Numbered from the stretch's first letter, positions 52,985 through 62,190 are shown. The stretch is DNA of 64,000 bases from Caulobacter zeae (GCF_002858925.1 NZ_PJRS01000001.1:1-64000); one strand, 5' to 3'. Notes: generated by a model not told the origin, from the letters alone. Program-made: numbers and translations.

Positions 52985-55378
52985 GTGACGATCGGACTTT
53001 CGGCCAAGCGGCTCGGCCGCGCCGCCCTGCTGGGCGCGCTACTTTCCACCACCGCCAGCCTGGCCCTGGCCGCCGAGGCCGATGTCGCGCCCGTGGCCGT
53101 GACCCCGGCGGATCCCGCCGCCAACGACGACGCCAGCCTGGTCGGACAGGTCTTCGTCACCGCCCGCCGCCGCGAGGAAAGCGCCCAGGAAGTGCCGATC
53201 GCCCTGACGGTGACCTCGGCCGAGACCCTGACCCAGACCGGCGTCAACAGCATCGTGGCCCTGACCCAGCTGGTCCCGACGCTGCAAGTGCTGTCGCCCA
53301 ACCCGCGCAACACCGCCCTGACCATCCGCGGCCTCGGCGCAAGCTACGGCCTGGCCAACGACGGCCTGGAGCAGGGCGTCGGCATCTATGTGGACCAGGT
53401 CTACAACTCGCGCCCGGGCGCGGCGACGCTCGACTTCATCGACATCCAGCAGATCGAGGTGCTGCGCGGGCCGCAGGGCACGCTGTTTGGCAAGAACACC
53501 ACCGCCGGCGCGCTGAACATCTCCACCCGCGACGCGACCCAGGAGTTCGAGGCCGACCTGGAGGCCAGCTACGGCAGCCTCAACTTCCGCCAGTTCAAGG
53601 CCACGGCCGCCGGCCCGATCATCAAGGACAAGCTGGCGGCCCGCCTGTCGTTCGTCGGCACCTGGCGCGACGGCGACCTCTACAATCCCAAGAGCAACAC
53701 CTACCAGAACGCCCGGGCCAGCACCGGCTATCGCGGCCAGCTGAAGTTCACGCCGAACGAAAAGCTGACGGTCAGGCTCTATGGCGACTACGCCGTCCAG
53801 CAGCCCGAATGCTGCACCCAGGTCTATGTCACCGTCGGCACGACCCTGAAGCCCGTCGCCCAGCAGTACGCGGCCCTGGCCGCCGGCAAGAACTACACGG
53901 TCGCCAGCAAGAACCCCTACGACCGCATCTCCGACATCGACGACCCGATCCAGGCCGACCAGTGGGTCAACGGCCTGTCGGCCGTCGCCGACTACGACTT
54001 CGGCCCGGTCACCCTGACCTCGGTCACCGCCCACCGCGAGTGGGACTGGGAGCCGCGCAACGACCGCGACTACACCGCGCTGGACGTCACGCGCCGCTCC
54101 AACAACCCCTCACACCAGAAGCAGTTCAGCCAGGAATTCCGCCTGTCCAACAACGGCGGCCAGGCTTTCGACTGGACGGTCGGCCTCTACTACTTCGACC
54201 AGAACGTCACGACCCACGGCGTCACCGAGTACGGCTCGGACGCCTCCTACTGGCTGCTGCCCGCCACCAACACCCCGGCCTCGCTGCTCGACGGCTACAC
54301 GGTGTTCAACGACAGCACGATCGACACCACCAGCTACGCCGCCTTCGGCCAGCTGACCTGGAAGGTCAATGATCGCCTGAGCGTCACGCCCGGCCTGCGC
54401 TTCACCCAGGAGAAGAAGGACGGGACCTACATCCAGACCACCACCGGCGGCTCGGTGACCACCGACACCACCCTGATCAACCGTCGCCTGGGGATCGCCC
54501 GGCCGCAGAACTTCACCGCCAAGACCGACGACGGCGCCTGGTCGGGCCAGATCGCCGTGGTCTATGCGCTGACCAAGGACATCAACGCCTACGCCACGGT
54601 GTCCAGCGGCAACAAGTCGGGCGGCATCAACATGACGGCCCTGCCGCTGACCAGCGCCGGCACACCGTCGCTGGCCGCCGCGGTGATCCGTCCCGAGAAG
54701 GTCACCACGGTCGACGTCGGCCTCAAGACCCAGTGGTTCGACCGCCTGGTCACCGCCAACGTCGCCGCCTTCGCCACCGACGTGAAGGACTTCCAGGCCA
54801 ACGTCGTCGACAGCGGCCCCGGCGCCCTGCGCGGCTACCTCGCCAACGTGGAGAAGGTGGAAGTGCGCGGCGTCGAACTGGACGCCTCGACCCGCTCGAT
54901 CGGCGGCTTCAAGTTCTACGGCAACCTGGCCTACACAGACGGCAAGTACGCCAGCTTTAAGAACGGCCCCTGCCCGCTGGAGAAGATCGGCACGTCCACC
55001 GCCGCCTGCGACCTGTCGGGCAAGGAACTGCCGGGCCTGTCGAAATGGGCCGGTTCGGCCGGCGCCGAGTACCGCACCAAGACGAGCCTGGGGCGCCTGA
55101 CCGGCGAGGCCTACGCCGGCGTCGACGCCAGCTTCCGCTCGGCCTACTACGCCGACAGCTCGGACTCGCAGTACACGCGCATCAAGGCCTACGAGATCGT
55201 CAACCTGCGCGCCGGCTTCCAGTCGGAAGCGGGCTGGGAGGCCTTCGTGTCGGTGCGCAACGCCTTCGACGCCGAATACCTGCAGAACATCACCGTGGTC
55301 TCGGGCAATTCCGGGCTCGTCGTCGGCACCCCGGGCGACGCCCGCGCGTTCGCCTTCACCCTGCGCGCCAGCTACTAG
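52985..55378 (+). CDS. TonB-dependent receptor
   Basis: 797 residues from a GTG at 52985, 6 bp after GAGGGGG; a TTG at 52970 would add five residues. Signal peptide about 1-30 (LALAAEAD). A TonB-box-like VGQVFVTARRREESAQEVPI leads into the plug domain (to about residue 180; VEVLRGPQGTLFGKNTTAGA is its conserved core). A 22-strand barrel follows, ending in aromatic-terminated ARAFAFTLRASY. It takes up a large substrate through the outer membrane using ExbBD-TonB energy. No neighbour reveals the substrate; the sequence style (TARRREESAQEVPIA) is that of Caulobacter/Sphingomonas carbohydrate- or terpenoid-type receptors. Confidence 0.95.
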   Translation: MTIGLSAKRLGRAALLGALLSTTASLALAAEADVAPVAVTPADPAANDDASLVGQVFVTARRREESAQEVPIALTVTSAETLTQTGVNSIVALTQLVPTLQVLSPNPRNTALTIRGLGASYGLANDGLEQGVGIYVDQVYNSRPGAATLDFIDIQQIEVLRGPQGTLFGKNTTAGALNISTRDATQEFEADLEASYGSLNFRQFKATAAGPIIKDKLAARLSFVGTWRDGDLYNPKSNTYQNARASTGYRGQLKFTPNEKLTVRLYGDYAVQQPECCTQVYVTVGTTLKPVAQQYAALAAGKNYTVASKNPYDRISDIDDPIQADQWVNGLSAVADYDFGPVTLTSVTAHREWDWEPRNDRDYTALDVTRRSNNPSHQKQFSQEFRLSNNGGQAFDWTVGLYYFDQNVTTHGVTEYGSDASYWLLPATNTPASLLDGYTVFNDSTIDTTSYAAFGQLTWKVNDRLSVTPGLRFTQEKKDGTYIQTTTGGSVTTDTTLINRRLGIARPQNFTAKTDDGAWSGQIAVVYALTKDINAYATVSSGNKSGGINMTALPLTSAGTPSLAAAVIRPEKVTTVDVGLKTQWFDRLVTANVAAFATDVKDFQANVVDSGPGALRGYLANVEKVEVRGVELDASTRSIGGFKFYGNLAYTDGKYASFKNGPCPLEKIGTSTAACDLSGKELPGLSKWAGSAGAEYRTKTSLGRLTGEAYAGVDASFRSAYYADSSDSQYTRIKAYEIVNLRAGFQSEAGWEAFVSVRNAFDAEYLQNITVVSGNSGLVVGTPGDARAFAFTLRASY

Positions 55379-55401
55379 GCGCCAGGCTCGAAGCGAAGAT
55401 C

Positions 55402-55434
55402 GGGGGCGGCCTCTCGCGGGGCCGCCCCTTTTCT
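55402..55434. terminator. Terminator between convergent genes
   Basis: A 9-bp stem GGGGCGGCC / GGCCGCCCC (55403-55411 with 55420-55428), followed by TTTTCTTT; it ends the TonB-receptor transcript. Confidence 0.86.
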
Positions 55435-55441
55435 TTGGCCC

Positions 55442-56191
55442 CTACTTCACCGCCGCGTTGCCGCCGTCGGCATAGAGGGCCGAGCCGGCGACGAAGCTGG
55501 CCATGGGGCTGGCCAGGAACAGGGCCGCGCCGGCGATCTCGTCAGGATCGGCGATGCGTTTCAGGGCATGCAGGCCCGCGGCCCATTCCTTCTGCGCGGC
55601 GTCGCCGCCCATCGGCGTGTCGGTCCCGCCGGGCAAGAGGGCGTTGGCGCGGATCCCGCGCGCGGCGTAGTCGGCGGTCAGCCCCTTCACCAGGCCCATC
55701 AGTCCGGCCTTCGACGCGCCGTAGGCGGCCATGCCGGGTATGCCGACGCTGGTCCCCACGAAGGTCGAGACGAAAACCAAGCTGCCGCCGCCGCGCGCCA
55801 GCATGGCCGGAACCTGCGAGCGCGCCCCCAGAAAGGCCGAGGTCAGGTTGGCGGCCAGCACGGCGTTCCAGTCGTCCAGCGCGATGTCGGCGAGCGGCGC
55901 ATAGGGGCCGACGGCGCCGGCGTTGTTGATGGCGATGTCCAGCCCGCCGAACCGCTCGACGGCGGCGGCGACCAGAGCCTCGTGGGTGGCGGGGTCGACG
56001 ACGTCGCCCGTGACCGCATGCACCTGTCCGCCCTGGCTGCGGATCTCCTCGGCGACGATCTCCAGAGCGTGACCGCCCCGGGCGTTGATCACCACCGCCG
56101 CCCCCTCGGCGGCCAGCCGCAGGGCGGTGGCCCGACCGATCCCCGACGACGCGCCGGTGACGATCGCGACCTTGTTGTTCAGCATCGACAT
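55442..56191 (-). CDS. SDR family oxidoreductase
   Basis: 249 residues from the ATG at 56191 with GGAGGCAAGC upstream; the longer frame to 56401 runs into the AraC gene's opposite frame and is rejected. SDR motifs: TGASSGIGRA, NNAGAVGPY (NNAG), the catalytic Ser in FVSTFVGTSV, YGASKAGLM (YxxxK) and ALLPGGTDTPMG. VINARGG after strand 2 leaves cofactor choice open. The substrate is unknown. It lies next to an AraC regulator on the same strand, 71 bp downstream of it. Confidence 0.93.
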   Translation of the reverse strand: MSMLNNKVAIVTGASSGIGRATALRLAAEGAAVVINARGGHALEIVAEEIRSQGGQVHAVTGDVVDPATHEALVAAAVERFGGLDIAINNAGAVGPYAPLADIALDDWNAVLAANLTSAFLGARSQVPAMLARGGGSLVFVSTFVGTSVGIPGMAAYGASKAGLMGLVKGLTADYAARGIRANALLPGGTDTPMGGDAAQKEWAAGLHALKRIADPDEIAGAALFLASPMASFVAGSALYADGGNAAVK

Positions 56192-56262
56192 GCTTGCCTC
56201 CTGATCTGGAGGCCAGGGTCCGGCAAACGGCGTGGAACGGCCACCCGGATCCTGCTGCGGCC

Positions 56263-56895
56263 TCAGGCGTAGGCCGGATCGGCGGCGTTGATGTCGGCGG
56301 GCGCCGCGCCGCGCAGGTTCTGGCGGCGCCAGGCGTTGGGGCTGATGTCGAAGGCGCGGCGGAAGCGGTTCGACAGATGGGCCTGGTCGGAGAAGCCGCA
56401 AGCAATGGCGATGCGGCCCAGCGGCTCGGCCGAGTCCAGCATCATGGCGCGGGCCTGCTCCAGGCGCAGATTGAGGATGTGGTCGCGCGGGGCCATGCCG
56501 TAGCTGGCGGCGAAGGCGCGCGAGAAATGGCTGACGCTGAGCTTGGCGATGGCGGCCAGATCCGTCACCCGCACCGAGCCGTCGAGATTGGCGGCCAGAT
56601 GGGCGTCGATGCGGCGCATCTGCCAGGGGGCCAGGCCCCCGCGGTCCAGTTCGCCCGGCGCGGCGGCTTCCAGGAGGCGCAGGCCCTCGCGCTGGACCAG
56701 GGCCATGGCTTCCTGGATGCGGCGCTCGGCTTCCGAGCGGTCCTCGCGGGCGGTGCGCTGGGCGTCGCGCAGCAGGTCGGCGATGCGCTTGGGCAGGGCG
56801 CTGGCCTGGATGTCTTCGTGCTCGCGGGGGGCGAAGCTGCGCGAGGCTTCACCGATCTGGGCGGCGCGGGCGGTCATCGTCTGGGTGGCGAACAT
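56263..56895 (-). CDS. AraC family transcriptional regulator
   Basis: 210 residues from the ATG at 56895. The N-terminal part (1 to about 105) is a helical region with REHEDIQASALPKRIADLLR and EAERRIQEAMALVQREGLRL, not a cupin, so the sensing mode is unusual or indirect. The C-terminal DNA-binding domain has both HTH motifs: VTDLAAIAKLSVSHFSRAF and GRIAIACGFSDQAHLSNRFR, followed by FDISPNAWRR. It probably controls the SDR gene downstream, from position only. Confidence 0.91.
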   Translation of the reverse strand: MFATQTMTARAAQIGEASRSFAPREHEDIQASALPKRIADLLRDAQRTAREDRSEAERRIQEAMALVQREGLRLLEAAAPGELDRGGLAPWQMRRIDAHLAANLDGSVRVTDLAAIAKLSVSHFSRAFAASYGMAPRDHILNLRLEQARAMMLDSAEPLGRIAIACGFSDQAHLSNRFRRAFDISPNAWRRQNLRGAAPADINAADPAYA

Positions 56896-57128
56896 GGTCT
56901 CAAATCTCCCCTGGCGGGCCCGGCGGCCGCGGCGTCGAAGGAGAGAATGGCGGGGTCCGAACAATCGCGAAATGGAAATGATGGAAAGTTATCTTTTCCG
57001 ATTTTTACGCAATAATCGTGAGGTCTTGGACATTCCGGTCGTCGATTTCACAGCCGGCTTGTCCCAGTTCCGGCCTGGGTCGGCGCAGGGGGGCGCCCAT
57101 CTATCGGCGGCAAGCCACGAGGTTCCCC

Positions 57129-57665
57129 ATGACCGCTCCGCCCCTGACCACCAGCCGCTGGTTCAACACCAAGACGCCGCTCGACCTGCCCGCCCTGGCC
57201 GGCCGGGTGGTGGCGGTCTACGCCTTCCAGATGCTGTGCCCCGGCTGCGTGGCCAACGCCCTGCCCCAGGCCCAGCGCCTGCGCGAGGCCTTCGCCGAGA
57301 CCGACCTGGCGGTGATCGGCCTGCACACGGTGTTCGAGCATCACGAGGCCAACACGCCTGCGGCCCTGGAGGCCTTCCTGCACGAGTACCGCATCAGGTT
57401 CCCGGTCGGGATCGACGCCCCCGACCCGAACGGCGGTCCTATCCCCCAGACCATGGCCGCCTACGCCCTGCAGGGCACGCCCAGCCTGCTGCTGTTCGAC
57501 CGCCAGGGCCGCCTCGTGCACAAGCTGTTCGGCCACCCGCCCGACCTGACCCTGGGCGCGGCCGTCCAGGCCCTGGTGCAGTCGGGAGCGGTCGCCGCGC
57601 CCGCTGCATCGGCCGAAGCAGAAGATGGCTGCGCGGACGGCGTCTGCGCCGCACCGGTCGGCTAG
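57129..57665 (+). CDS. Redoxin (TlpA/AhpC-type thioredoxin-fold) with a C-terminal Cys pair
   Basis: 178 residues from the ATG at 57129; no signal peptide. The fold is seen in VVAVYAFQMLCPGCVANALP, where CPGC is the active-site motif, then LAVIGLHTVFEHHEANTPAA, the cis-Pro strand LQGTPSLLLFDRQGRLVHKL, and a helical end. The tail carries a second pair, DGCADGVCAAPVG, after an Ala-rich linker, so electrons could pass between two disulfides inside one chain. It resembles redoxins of unknown target in alphaproteobacteria. It is divergent from the AraC gene. Confidence 0.88.
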   Translation: MTAPPLTTSRWFNTKTPLDLPALAGRVVAVYAFQMLCPGCVANALPQAQRLREAFAETDLAVIGLHTVFEHHEANTPAALEAFLHEYRIRFPVGIDAPDPNGGPIPQTMAAYALQGTPSLLLFDRQGRLVHKLFGHPPDLTLGAAVQALVQSGAVAAPAASAEAEDGCADGVCAAPVG

Positions 57666-57674
57666 CCCCCCAGC

Positions 57675-57766
57675 GGAAACCTCGTCCTTCGACAGGCTCA
57701 GGATGAGGTTTCCTATCCCGAACGCATCAATGATCCTCACCCTGAGCCTGTCGAAGGGCGAGGATC
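57675..57766. repeat. REP-like palindromic repeat pair (family A, copy 3)
   Basis: Unit 1 at 57675-57712 (arms GGAAACCTC / GAGGTTTCC, core TCCTTCGACAGGCTCAGGA), unit 2 at 57732-57766 inverted (GATCCTC...GAGGATC, core CCTGAGCCTGTCGAAGG). Between convergent genes. Confidence 0.88.
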
Positions 57767-57773
57767 ACGCCCC

Positions 57774-58556
57774 CTACCGCGCCAGCCGCCCGTCGCTCAG
57801 CGCCGCCGGCTCGAAGCGGAAGATGACCTCGGGATCCGGCTCGGGCACGCCCTTGAGGATCTTCTTGCCCGCCGCGCCCGACGGCGCGGCCGCGTGCAGC
57901 AGCCAGCGGATGATGTTCAGCCGGGCGGCCTTCTTGTGGTCGGCGCGCACGCACACCCAAGGCGCGGCCTCGGTGTGGGTGCGGGTCAGCATGTCGTCGC
58001 GGGCGGCGGTGTAGTCGTCCCACTTCTCCTGGGCGACGGCGTCCAGCGAACTGGTCTTGAAGGCCTTCAGCGGATCGTCGCGCCGGGCCTTCAGCCTTTC
58101 GGCCTGGGTGTCCTTGCCGATGTCGAGCCAGAACTTCGACAGCCGCATGCCGTTCTCGACCAGCATCCGCTCGAAGCCGGGCACGTCGCGCAGGAACTGC
58201 TCCTGCTGCTGCGGGGTGGAAAAGCCCATCACCCGCTCGACCCCGGCCCGGTTGTACCAGGAGCGGTTGAAGATCACCGCCTCGCCACAGGCCGGCAGCC
58301 ATTCCACATAGCGCTGGAAGTACCACTCGCTGGCCTCGCGATCGCTGGGCTTGGGCAGGGCCGCCACGATGGTCTGCCGCCGGTGCAGGTGCTCGGTGAT
58401 GCGGGCGATGGCGCCGTCCTTGCCGGCCGCGTCGCGCCCCTCGAAGATCGCCAGCAGCTTCCACTGCTTGTCGATGGCGTGCTTCTGCAAGGCGATCAGC
58501 GCGATCTGGAGGTCGCGCAGTTCCTCGTCGTAGTCGCGGGTCTTGCTCATGCCCAC
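57774..58556 (-). CDS. ppk2: Polyphosphate kinase 2 family protein
   Basis: 260 residues (or 258 from the second Met). PPK2 uses polyphosphate to phosphorylate ADP or GDP. Walker A is FEGRDAAGKDGAIARI; Walker B with the lid region is AVIFNRSWYNRAGVERVMGF; and KFWLDIGKDTQAERLKARRD is a further family block, followed by WDDYTAARDDMLTRTHTEAA and WVCVRADHKKAARLNIIRWL (the basic polyphosphate-binding region). Class I is most likely, since the length and motifs match ADP/GDP-directed enzymes. It stands alone. Confidence 0.95.
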   Translation of the reverse strand: MGMSKTRDYDEELRDLQIALIALQKHAIDKQWKLLAIFEGRDAAGKDGAIARITEHLHRRQTIVAALPKPSDREASEWYFQRYVEWLPACGEAVIFNRSWYNRAGVERVMGFSTPQQQEQFLRDVPGFERMLVENGMRLSKFWLDIGKDTQAERLKARRDDPLKAFKTSSLDAVAQEKWDDYTAARDDMLTRTHTEAAPWVCVRADHKKAARLNIIRWLLHAAAPSGAAGKKILKGVPEPDPEVIFRFEPAALSDGRLAR

Positions 58557-58613
58557 TCCTTGCTGCTGGCGGGAGCCTACCCCCGAAACGGAAACCTGGG
58601 CTAGAAGGAGCGC

Positions 58614-59330
58614 ATGATCCGCCTCTTCGTGCCCCAGCCGCTGTCCAAGGACGCCGGAATCGCTCCGACCCAGGAGCAGTCGCGCTATCTCGTCCAGGTC
58701 ATGCGCCTTGCCGTCGGCGCCGAGATCCTGGTGTTCAACGGGACCGACGGCGAATGGCGCGCCAGCCTGGTCGACGCCGGCAAGCGCGGCTGTCTCCTGA
58801 AGGCCGAAGAGCAGACCCGCGAGCAGACCACGCCGCCCGACCTCGACCTCGTCGTCGCCATGGTCAAGCGCGGCCGGGTCGAGACCATCGTCGAAAAGGC
58901 CGCCGAACTGGGCGCCCGCCGAGTGCGCCTGACGGTCACCCGCCGCACCAATGTCGACTACATGAAGCTGGCCCGGCTGGACGCCATCGCCATGGAGGCC
59001 GCCGAGCAGACCGGCCGCCTCGACGTGCCCGCGATCCTCGATCCCGAGAAGCTCGACAAGATCCTCGACGGCTGGGACGAAAGCCGGCGGCTGGTGTTCT
59101 GCGACGAGGGCGGCGACGCCAAGCCCGCCATCGAGGCCCTGGCCGGCACGGGCGATCCCGCCGCCATCCTGATCGGCCCCGAAGGCGGCTTCGCCCCCGA
59201 GGAACGCGAGCGCCTGCGCGCCCTGCCCTTCGTGACCCCGGTGTCGCTGGGCCCGCGCATCCTGCGGGCCGACACCGCCGCGATCAGCGCCATGACCCTG
59301 TGGCAGGCCGCGGCGGGGGACTGGCGCTAG
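58614..59330 (+). CDS. rsmE: 16S rRNA (uracil-1498-N3)-methyltransferase
   Basis: 238 residues. Start MIRLFVPQPLSKDAGIAPTQ, an N-terminal PUA-like domain with YLVQVMRLAVGAEILVFNGT, then the SPOUT knot: VAMVKRGRVETIVEKAAELGA, TRRTNVDYMKLARLDAIAME, and AAILIGPEGGFAPEERERLR plus VSLGPRILRADTAAISAMTL, the SAM-binding trefoil loops. It methylates U1498 in the decoding site. RsmE-gshA order is common in alphaproteobacteria and is kept here, with a repeat in the gap. Confident call. Confidence 0.96.
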   Translation: MIRLFVPQPLSKDAGIAPTQEQSRYLVQVMRLAVGAEILVFNGTDGEWRASLVDAGKRGCLLKAEEQTREQTTPPDLDLVVAMVKRGRVETIVEKAAELGARRVRLTVTRRTNVDYMKLARLDAIAMEAAEQTGRLDVPAILDPEKLDKILDGWDESRRLVFCDEGGDAKPAIEALAGTGDPAAILIGPEGGFAPEERERLRALPFVTPVSLGPRILRADTAAISAMTLWQAAAGDWR

Positions 59331-59332
59331 AA

Positions 59333-59466
59333 GATCCTCCCCCTCTGGGGGAGGTGGCCCGCAGGGCCGGAGGGGGCCCTTTTCAGCTTCCGCGGATCTT
59401 AGCCGATCCCGCAGCTGCTCCCCCTCCCCGTCCGCTTCGCGGACACCTCTCCTAGAGGGAGAGGAT
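59333..59466. repeat. Double-hairpin intergenic repeat pair (family B, copy 11)
   Basis: A type 1 module (CTGGGGGAGGTGGCCCGCAG, GGCCGGAGGGGG), a degenerate centre (CTTTTCAGCTTCCGCGG), and an inverted type 3 module (CCCGTCCGCTTCGCGGACAC, CTCTCCTAGAGGGAGAGG). It parts rsmE and gshA, which run the same way. Confidence 0.88.
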
Positions 59467-59614
59467 CGCCTGAGACCGAACGGTAACGCTAATTGTAGCG
59501 GACCCTCTTGAGGTCGGCTAAGACAGCGCCCAACTGCGCTCCACGCGTTTCGTGGCGGTCGGGGGGAATTGGGCCCCTCCCCTCCTGTAGCATCTGTTTT
59601 TAGGGGAGACGGCG

Positions 59615-60976
59615 ATGGCCGACACCGCCAGCCTGGATCAGCGCCCGCTGACCCTCGAAGACCTGACCGCCTACTTCGCCAAGGGCAGCAAGCCCAAGTC
59701 GGCCTTCCGCGTCGGCGCCGAGCACGAGAAGTTCGGCTTCTATCTCGGCTCCCACGCGCCGGTGCCCTACTACGGCGACAAGGGCGTGCACGCCCTGCTG
59801 GTCGGCCTGCAGCGCTTCGGCTGGAAGCCGGTGATGGAGGGCGATGTGATCATCGGCCTCGAGCGCAACGGCGCCAATGTCAGCCTCGAGCCCGGCGGCC
59901 AGTTCGAGCTCTCGGGCGCCCCGCTGCTGACCATGCACGACATCTGCGAGGAGACCGGCGGCCACCTTGACGAGGTCAAGACCGTGGCCGACGAGCTGGG
60001 CCTGGGCTTCCTCGGCGTCGGCTTCTCGCCGCAGTGGAAGCGCGAGGAGGTGCCGGTCATGCCCAAGGGCCGGTACGTGATCATGCGCAACTACATGCCC
60101 AAGGTCGGCAACCTCGGCCTCGACATGATGCTGCGCACCTGCACGGTGCAGGCCAATCTCGACTTCGAGAGCGAAGCCGACATGGTCGCCAAGTTCCGCA
60201 TGAGCCTGGCCCTGCAACCGATCGCCACGGCGCTGTTCGCCAATTCTCCGTTCACGGAAGGCAAGCCCAACGGCTTCCTCTCGTCGCGCGCCAACGTCTG
60301 GACCGACACCGACCCCAACCGCACGGGCCTGCTGTCGTTCGTGTTCGAGGACGGCTTCGGCTTCGAGCGCTACGCCCAGTACATGCTCGACGTGCCGATG
60401 TATTTCGCCAAGCGCGGCGACCGCTATATCGACCTGGCCGGCCGGTCTTTCCGTGACTTCATCGACGGCAAGATCGAGGAAGTCGGCGGCGAGCGCGCCA
60501 CGATCAAGGACTGGGCCGACCACGCCACCACGGCGTTCCCGGAAGTTCGTCTCAAGACCTACCTGGAAATGCGCGGCGCCGACGCGGGCCCGTGGAGCCG
60601 CCTGTGCGCCCTGCCCGCGCTGTGGACCGGCGTGTTCTACGACGACGCGGCCCTGGCCGCGGCCTGGGACCTGGCCAAGGACTGGACCGTGGAAGACCGC
60701 GAAGGCCTGCGCCGCGACGTGCCGACCCTGGGCCTGAAGGCCAAGGTCGCCGGCCGCACCGTGCAGGACGTGGCCAAGGACTTCGTCGCCATCGCCAAGC
60801 AGGGCCTGAAGGCCCGCGGCCAGCTGAACGGCGGCTTCCTCGACGAGTCGATCTATCTGGGCGAACTGGAAGAGATCGCCGACAGCGGGATCACCCCCGC
60901 CGAACGCCTGCTGGAAAAGTTCCACGGCCCGTGGGGCGGCGACATAGGCAAGCTGTTCGACGAAGGGGCTTACTGA
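59615..60976 (+). CDS. gshA: Glutamate-cysteine ligase, plant/alphaproteobacterial type
   Basis: 453 residues. This is the first enzyme of glutathione synthesis, in the GCS2 family shared by alphaproteobacteria and plants. Landmarks: FRVGAEHEKFGFYLGSHAPV (ATP/Mg-binding Glu), EPGGQFELSGAPLLTMHDIC, VMPKGRYVIMRNYMPKVGNL, MLRTCTVQANLDFESEADMV, and RANVWTDTDPNRTGLLSFVF. The regulatory cysteines of the plant enzymes are not obvious. GTG at 59603 region is excluded by the GGGGAGACGGCG site before the ATG at 59615. Fits the glutathione transferase and KefC-type gene nearby. Confidence 0.96.
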   Translation: MADTASLDQRPLTLEDLTAYFAKGSKPKSAFRVGAEHEKFGFYLGSHAPVPYYGDKGVHALLVGLQRFGWKPVMEGDVIIGLERNGANVSLEPGGQFELSGAPLLTMHDICEETGGHLDEVKTVADELGLGFLGVGFSPQWKREEVPVMPKGRYVIMRNYMPKVGNLGLDMMLRTCTVQANLDFESEADMVAKFRMSLALQPIATALFANSPFTEGKPNGFLSSRANVWTDTDPNRTGLLSFVFEDGFGFERYAQYMLDVPMYFAKRGDRYIDLAGRSFRDFIDGKIEEVGGERATIKDWADHATTAFPEVRLKTYLEMRGADAGPWSRLCALPALWTGVFYDDAALAAAWDLAKDWTVEDREGLRRDVPTLGLKAKVAGRTVQDVAKDFVAIAKQGLKARGQLNGGFLDESIYLGELEEIADSGITPAERLLEKFHGPWGGDIGKLFDEGAY

Positions 60977-60985
60977 GCGGGGGAA

Positions 60986-61086
60986 GACCCCCTCAGTCGC
61001 TCCGCGACAGCTCCCCCAGAGGGGGAGCACCTGCCTTGCTAAATCCTCCCCCTCTGGGGGAGGTGGCCCGGAGGGCCGGAGGGGGT
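60986..61086. repeat. Double-hairpin intergenic repeat pair (family B, copy 12)
   Basis: An inverted type 2 module (CCCCCTCAGTCGCTCCGCGA, CAGCTCCCCCAGAGGGGGAG) and a type 1 module (CTCCCCCTCTGGGGGAGG, TGGCCCGGAGGGCCGGAGG). It ends inside the stop codon region of the lysoplasmalogenase gene. Confidence 0.92.
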
Positions 61087-61718
61087 CAGCGCAGCATCCC
61101 CACGACGATCCCCGCCTGGCCGCCGATATAGAGGAACCACACGGCCCACGCCGTGAGCCTCGCCGAGCCCAGCAGCTTGGCGCCCTTGAACAGGTCGAAG
61201 GCCAGGATCGCGTCAGAAGCCATGAACGCCACGGCCCCGACCGTGGCCGGCCAGCGCACGGTCGGCAGGGCGGCCGCCGAGACCACCATGGCCAGGATCG
61301 CCGCCACATAGGCCAGCACCGCCGGCCGCAGCGGCCCGAGCGACCCCCACAGCCGCCGCAGCATCACCGCGCCCACCAGGGCCGCCACCGGGGCCAGCAC
61401 CAAGAAGGTCTGGCTGGGCGCCGTGCGCTCGCGCCAGAAGACGATCACATAGACGACGTGCCCGACCAGGAACGCCGCCAGGCCGAACGGCAGCCAGCGC
61501 TTGGGATCCCCGGCCAGGAAGGTGTCGCCCAGCGCGCACAGGGTCAGGGCCACGGCCAGCAGCACCGTGCCGCCCTCCAGATAGGCCAGCACCGCCAGGG
61601 CGCCGGTGGACGCCGTCTTGACCACCGTACGCAGGAAGGACGGCGGCCGTTCGACCAGCACCAGGCCATAGGCCAGGGCGCACACGCCGCAGATCGTCCA
61701 CAAGACGGTGTCAGTCAT
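61086..61718 (-). CDS. Lysoplasmalogenase family (YhhN/TMEM86) membrane protein
   Basis: 210 residues with eight predicted membrane helices. Family marks: VVKTASTGALAVLAYLEGG (first conserved Lys), LTLCALGDTFLAGDPKRWLP (GD motif) and GLAAFLVGHVVYVIVFWRER, then VAFMASDAILAFDLF (SD motif). The conserved Asp residues are thought to catalyse cleavage of the vinyl-ether bond of lysoplasmalogen in the animal relatives; the bacterial substrate is unknown. The start overlaps the stop of the DUF1232 gene by 8 bp, so the two are coupled. Confidence 0.91.
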   Translation of the reverse strand: MTDTVLWTICGVCALAYGLVLVERPPSFLRTVVKTASTGALAVLAYLEGGTVLLAVALTLCALGDTFLAGDPKRWLPFGLAAFLVGHVVYVIVFWRERTAPSQTFLVLAPVAALVGAVMLRRLWGSLGPLRPAVLAYVAAILAMVVSAAALPTVRWPATVGAVAFMASDAILAFDLFKGAKLLGSARLTAWAVWFLYIGGQAGIVVGMLR

Positions 61719-62133
61719 CCTTGGAGAGCTTGCTCAGGAAGGCCTGGGCGGCGTCCTTGTGGCGGGCCTTCAGGTTCTTGCCGACGATTGCCAGCAGGGC
61801 GGCGATCACCGCGGCGTCGTCGGTGAAGCCGATGGCCGGCAGCACGTCGGGAATGGCGTCGGTGGGCAGCACGAAATAGGCCAGCGCCGCGAACATCATG
61901 CCCTTGGCGGCGGTCGGCGTTTCCGGATCCTTGGCGCACCACCACAGCGACAGGGCGTCGGCGGCGAACGGGATCTTCGAGGCCACCCTGCGCATCTTCG
62001 GCCAGAAGCCGCGGCTCACCCGCTGCTCGTTGACCCGCACCGTGGCCGGCACGAGCGCCTTCTTCGGATCCAGCACGTCGTCAGGCGCAACACCGCCGTT
62101 GACGTCGGGGGATGGTTTGGCGTCGGCGCTCAT
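61711..62133 (-). CDS. DUF1232 (YkvA family) protein
   Basis: 140 residues from the ATG at 62133 (GAGGAGCGG upstream); a TTG at 62163 would add ten. The N-terminal third is Asp/Pro-rich and disordered. The family core is LWWCAKDPETPTAAKGMMFA and LAYFVLPTDAIPDVLPAIGF with the D-x-x-P-D loop, then DDAAVIAALLAIVGKNLKAR. YkvA proteins are small membrane-associated proteins of unknown function. Translation is coupled to the lysoplasmalogenase gene. Confidence 0.91.
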   Translation of the reverse strand: MSADAKPSPDVNGGVAPDDVLDPKKALVPATVRVNEQRVSRGFWPKMRRVASKIPFAADALSLWWCAKDPETPTAAKGMMFAALAYFVLPTDAIPDVLPAIGFTDDAAVIAALLAIVGKNLKARHKDAAQAFLSKLSKDD

Positions 62134-62190
62134 CGGGTTAAACCGCTCCTCAACAGAGACCAATTAAACGCAACCCCAGGGGAAACGTCC

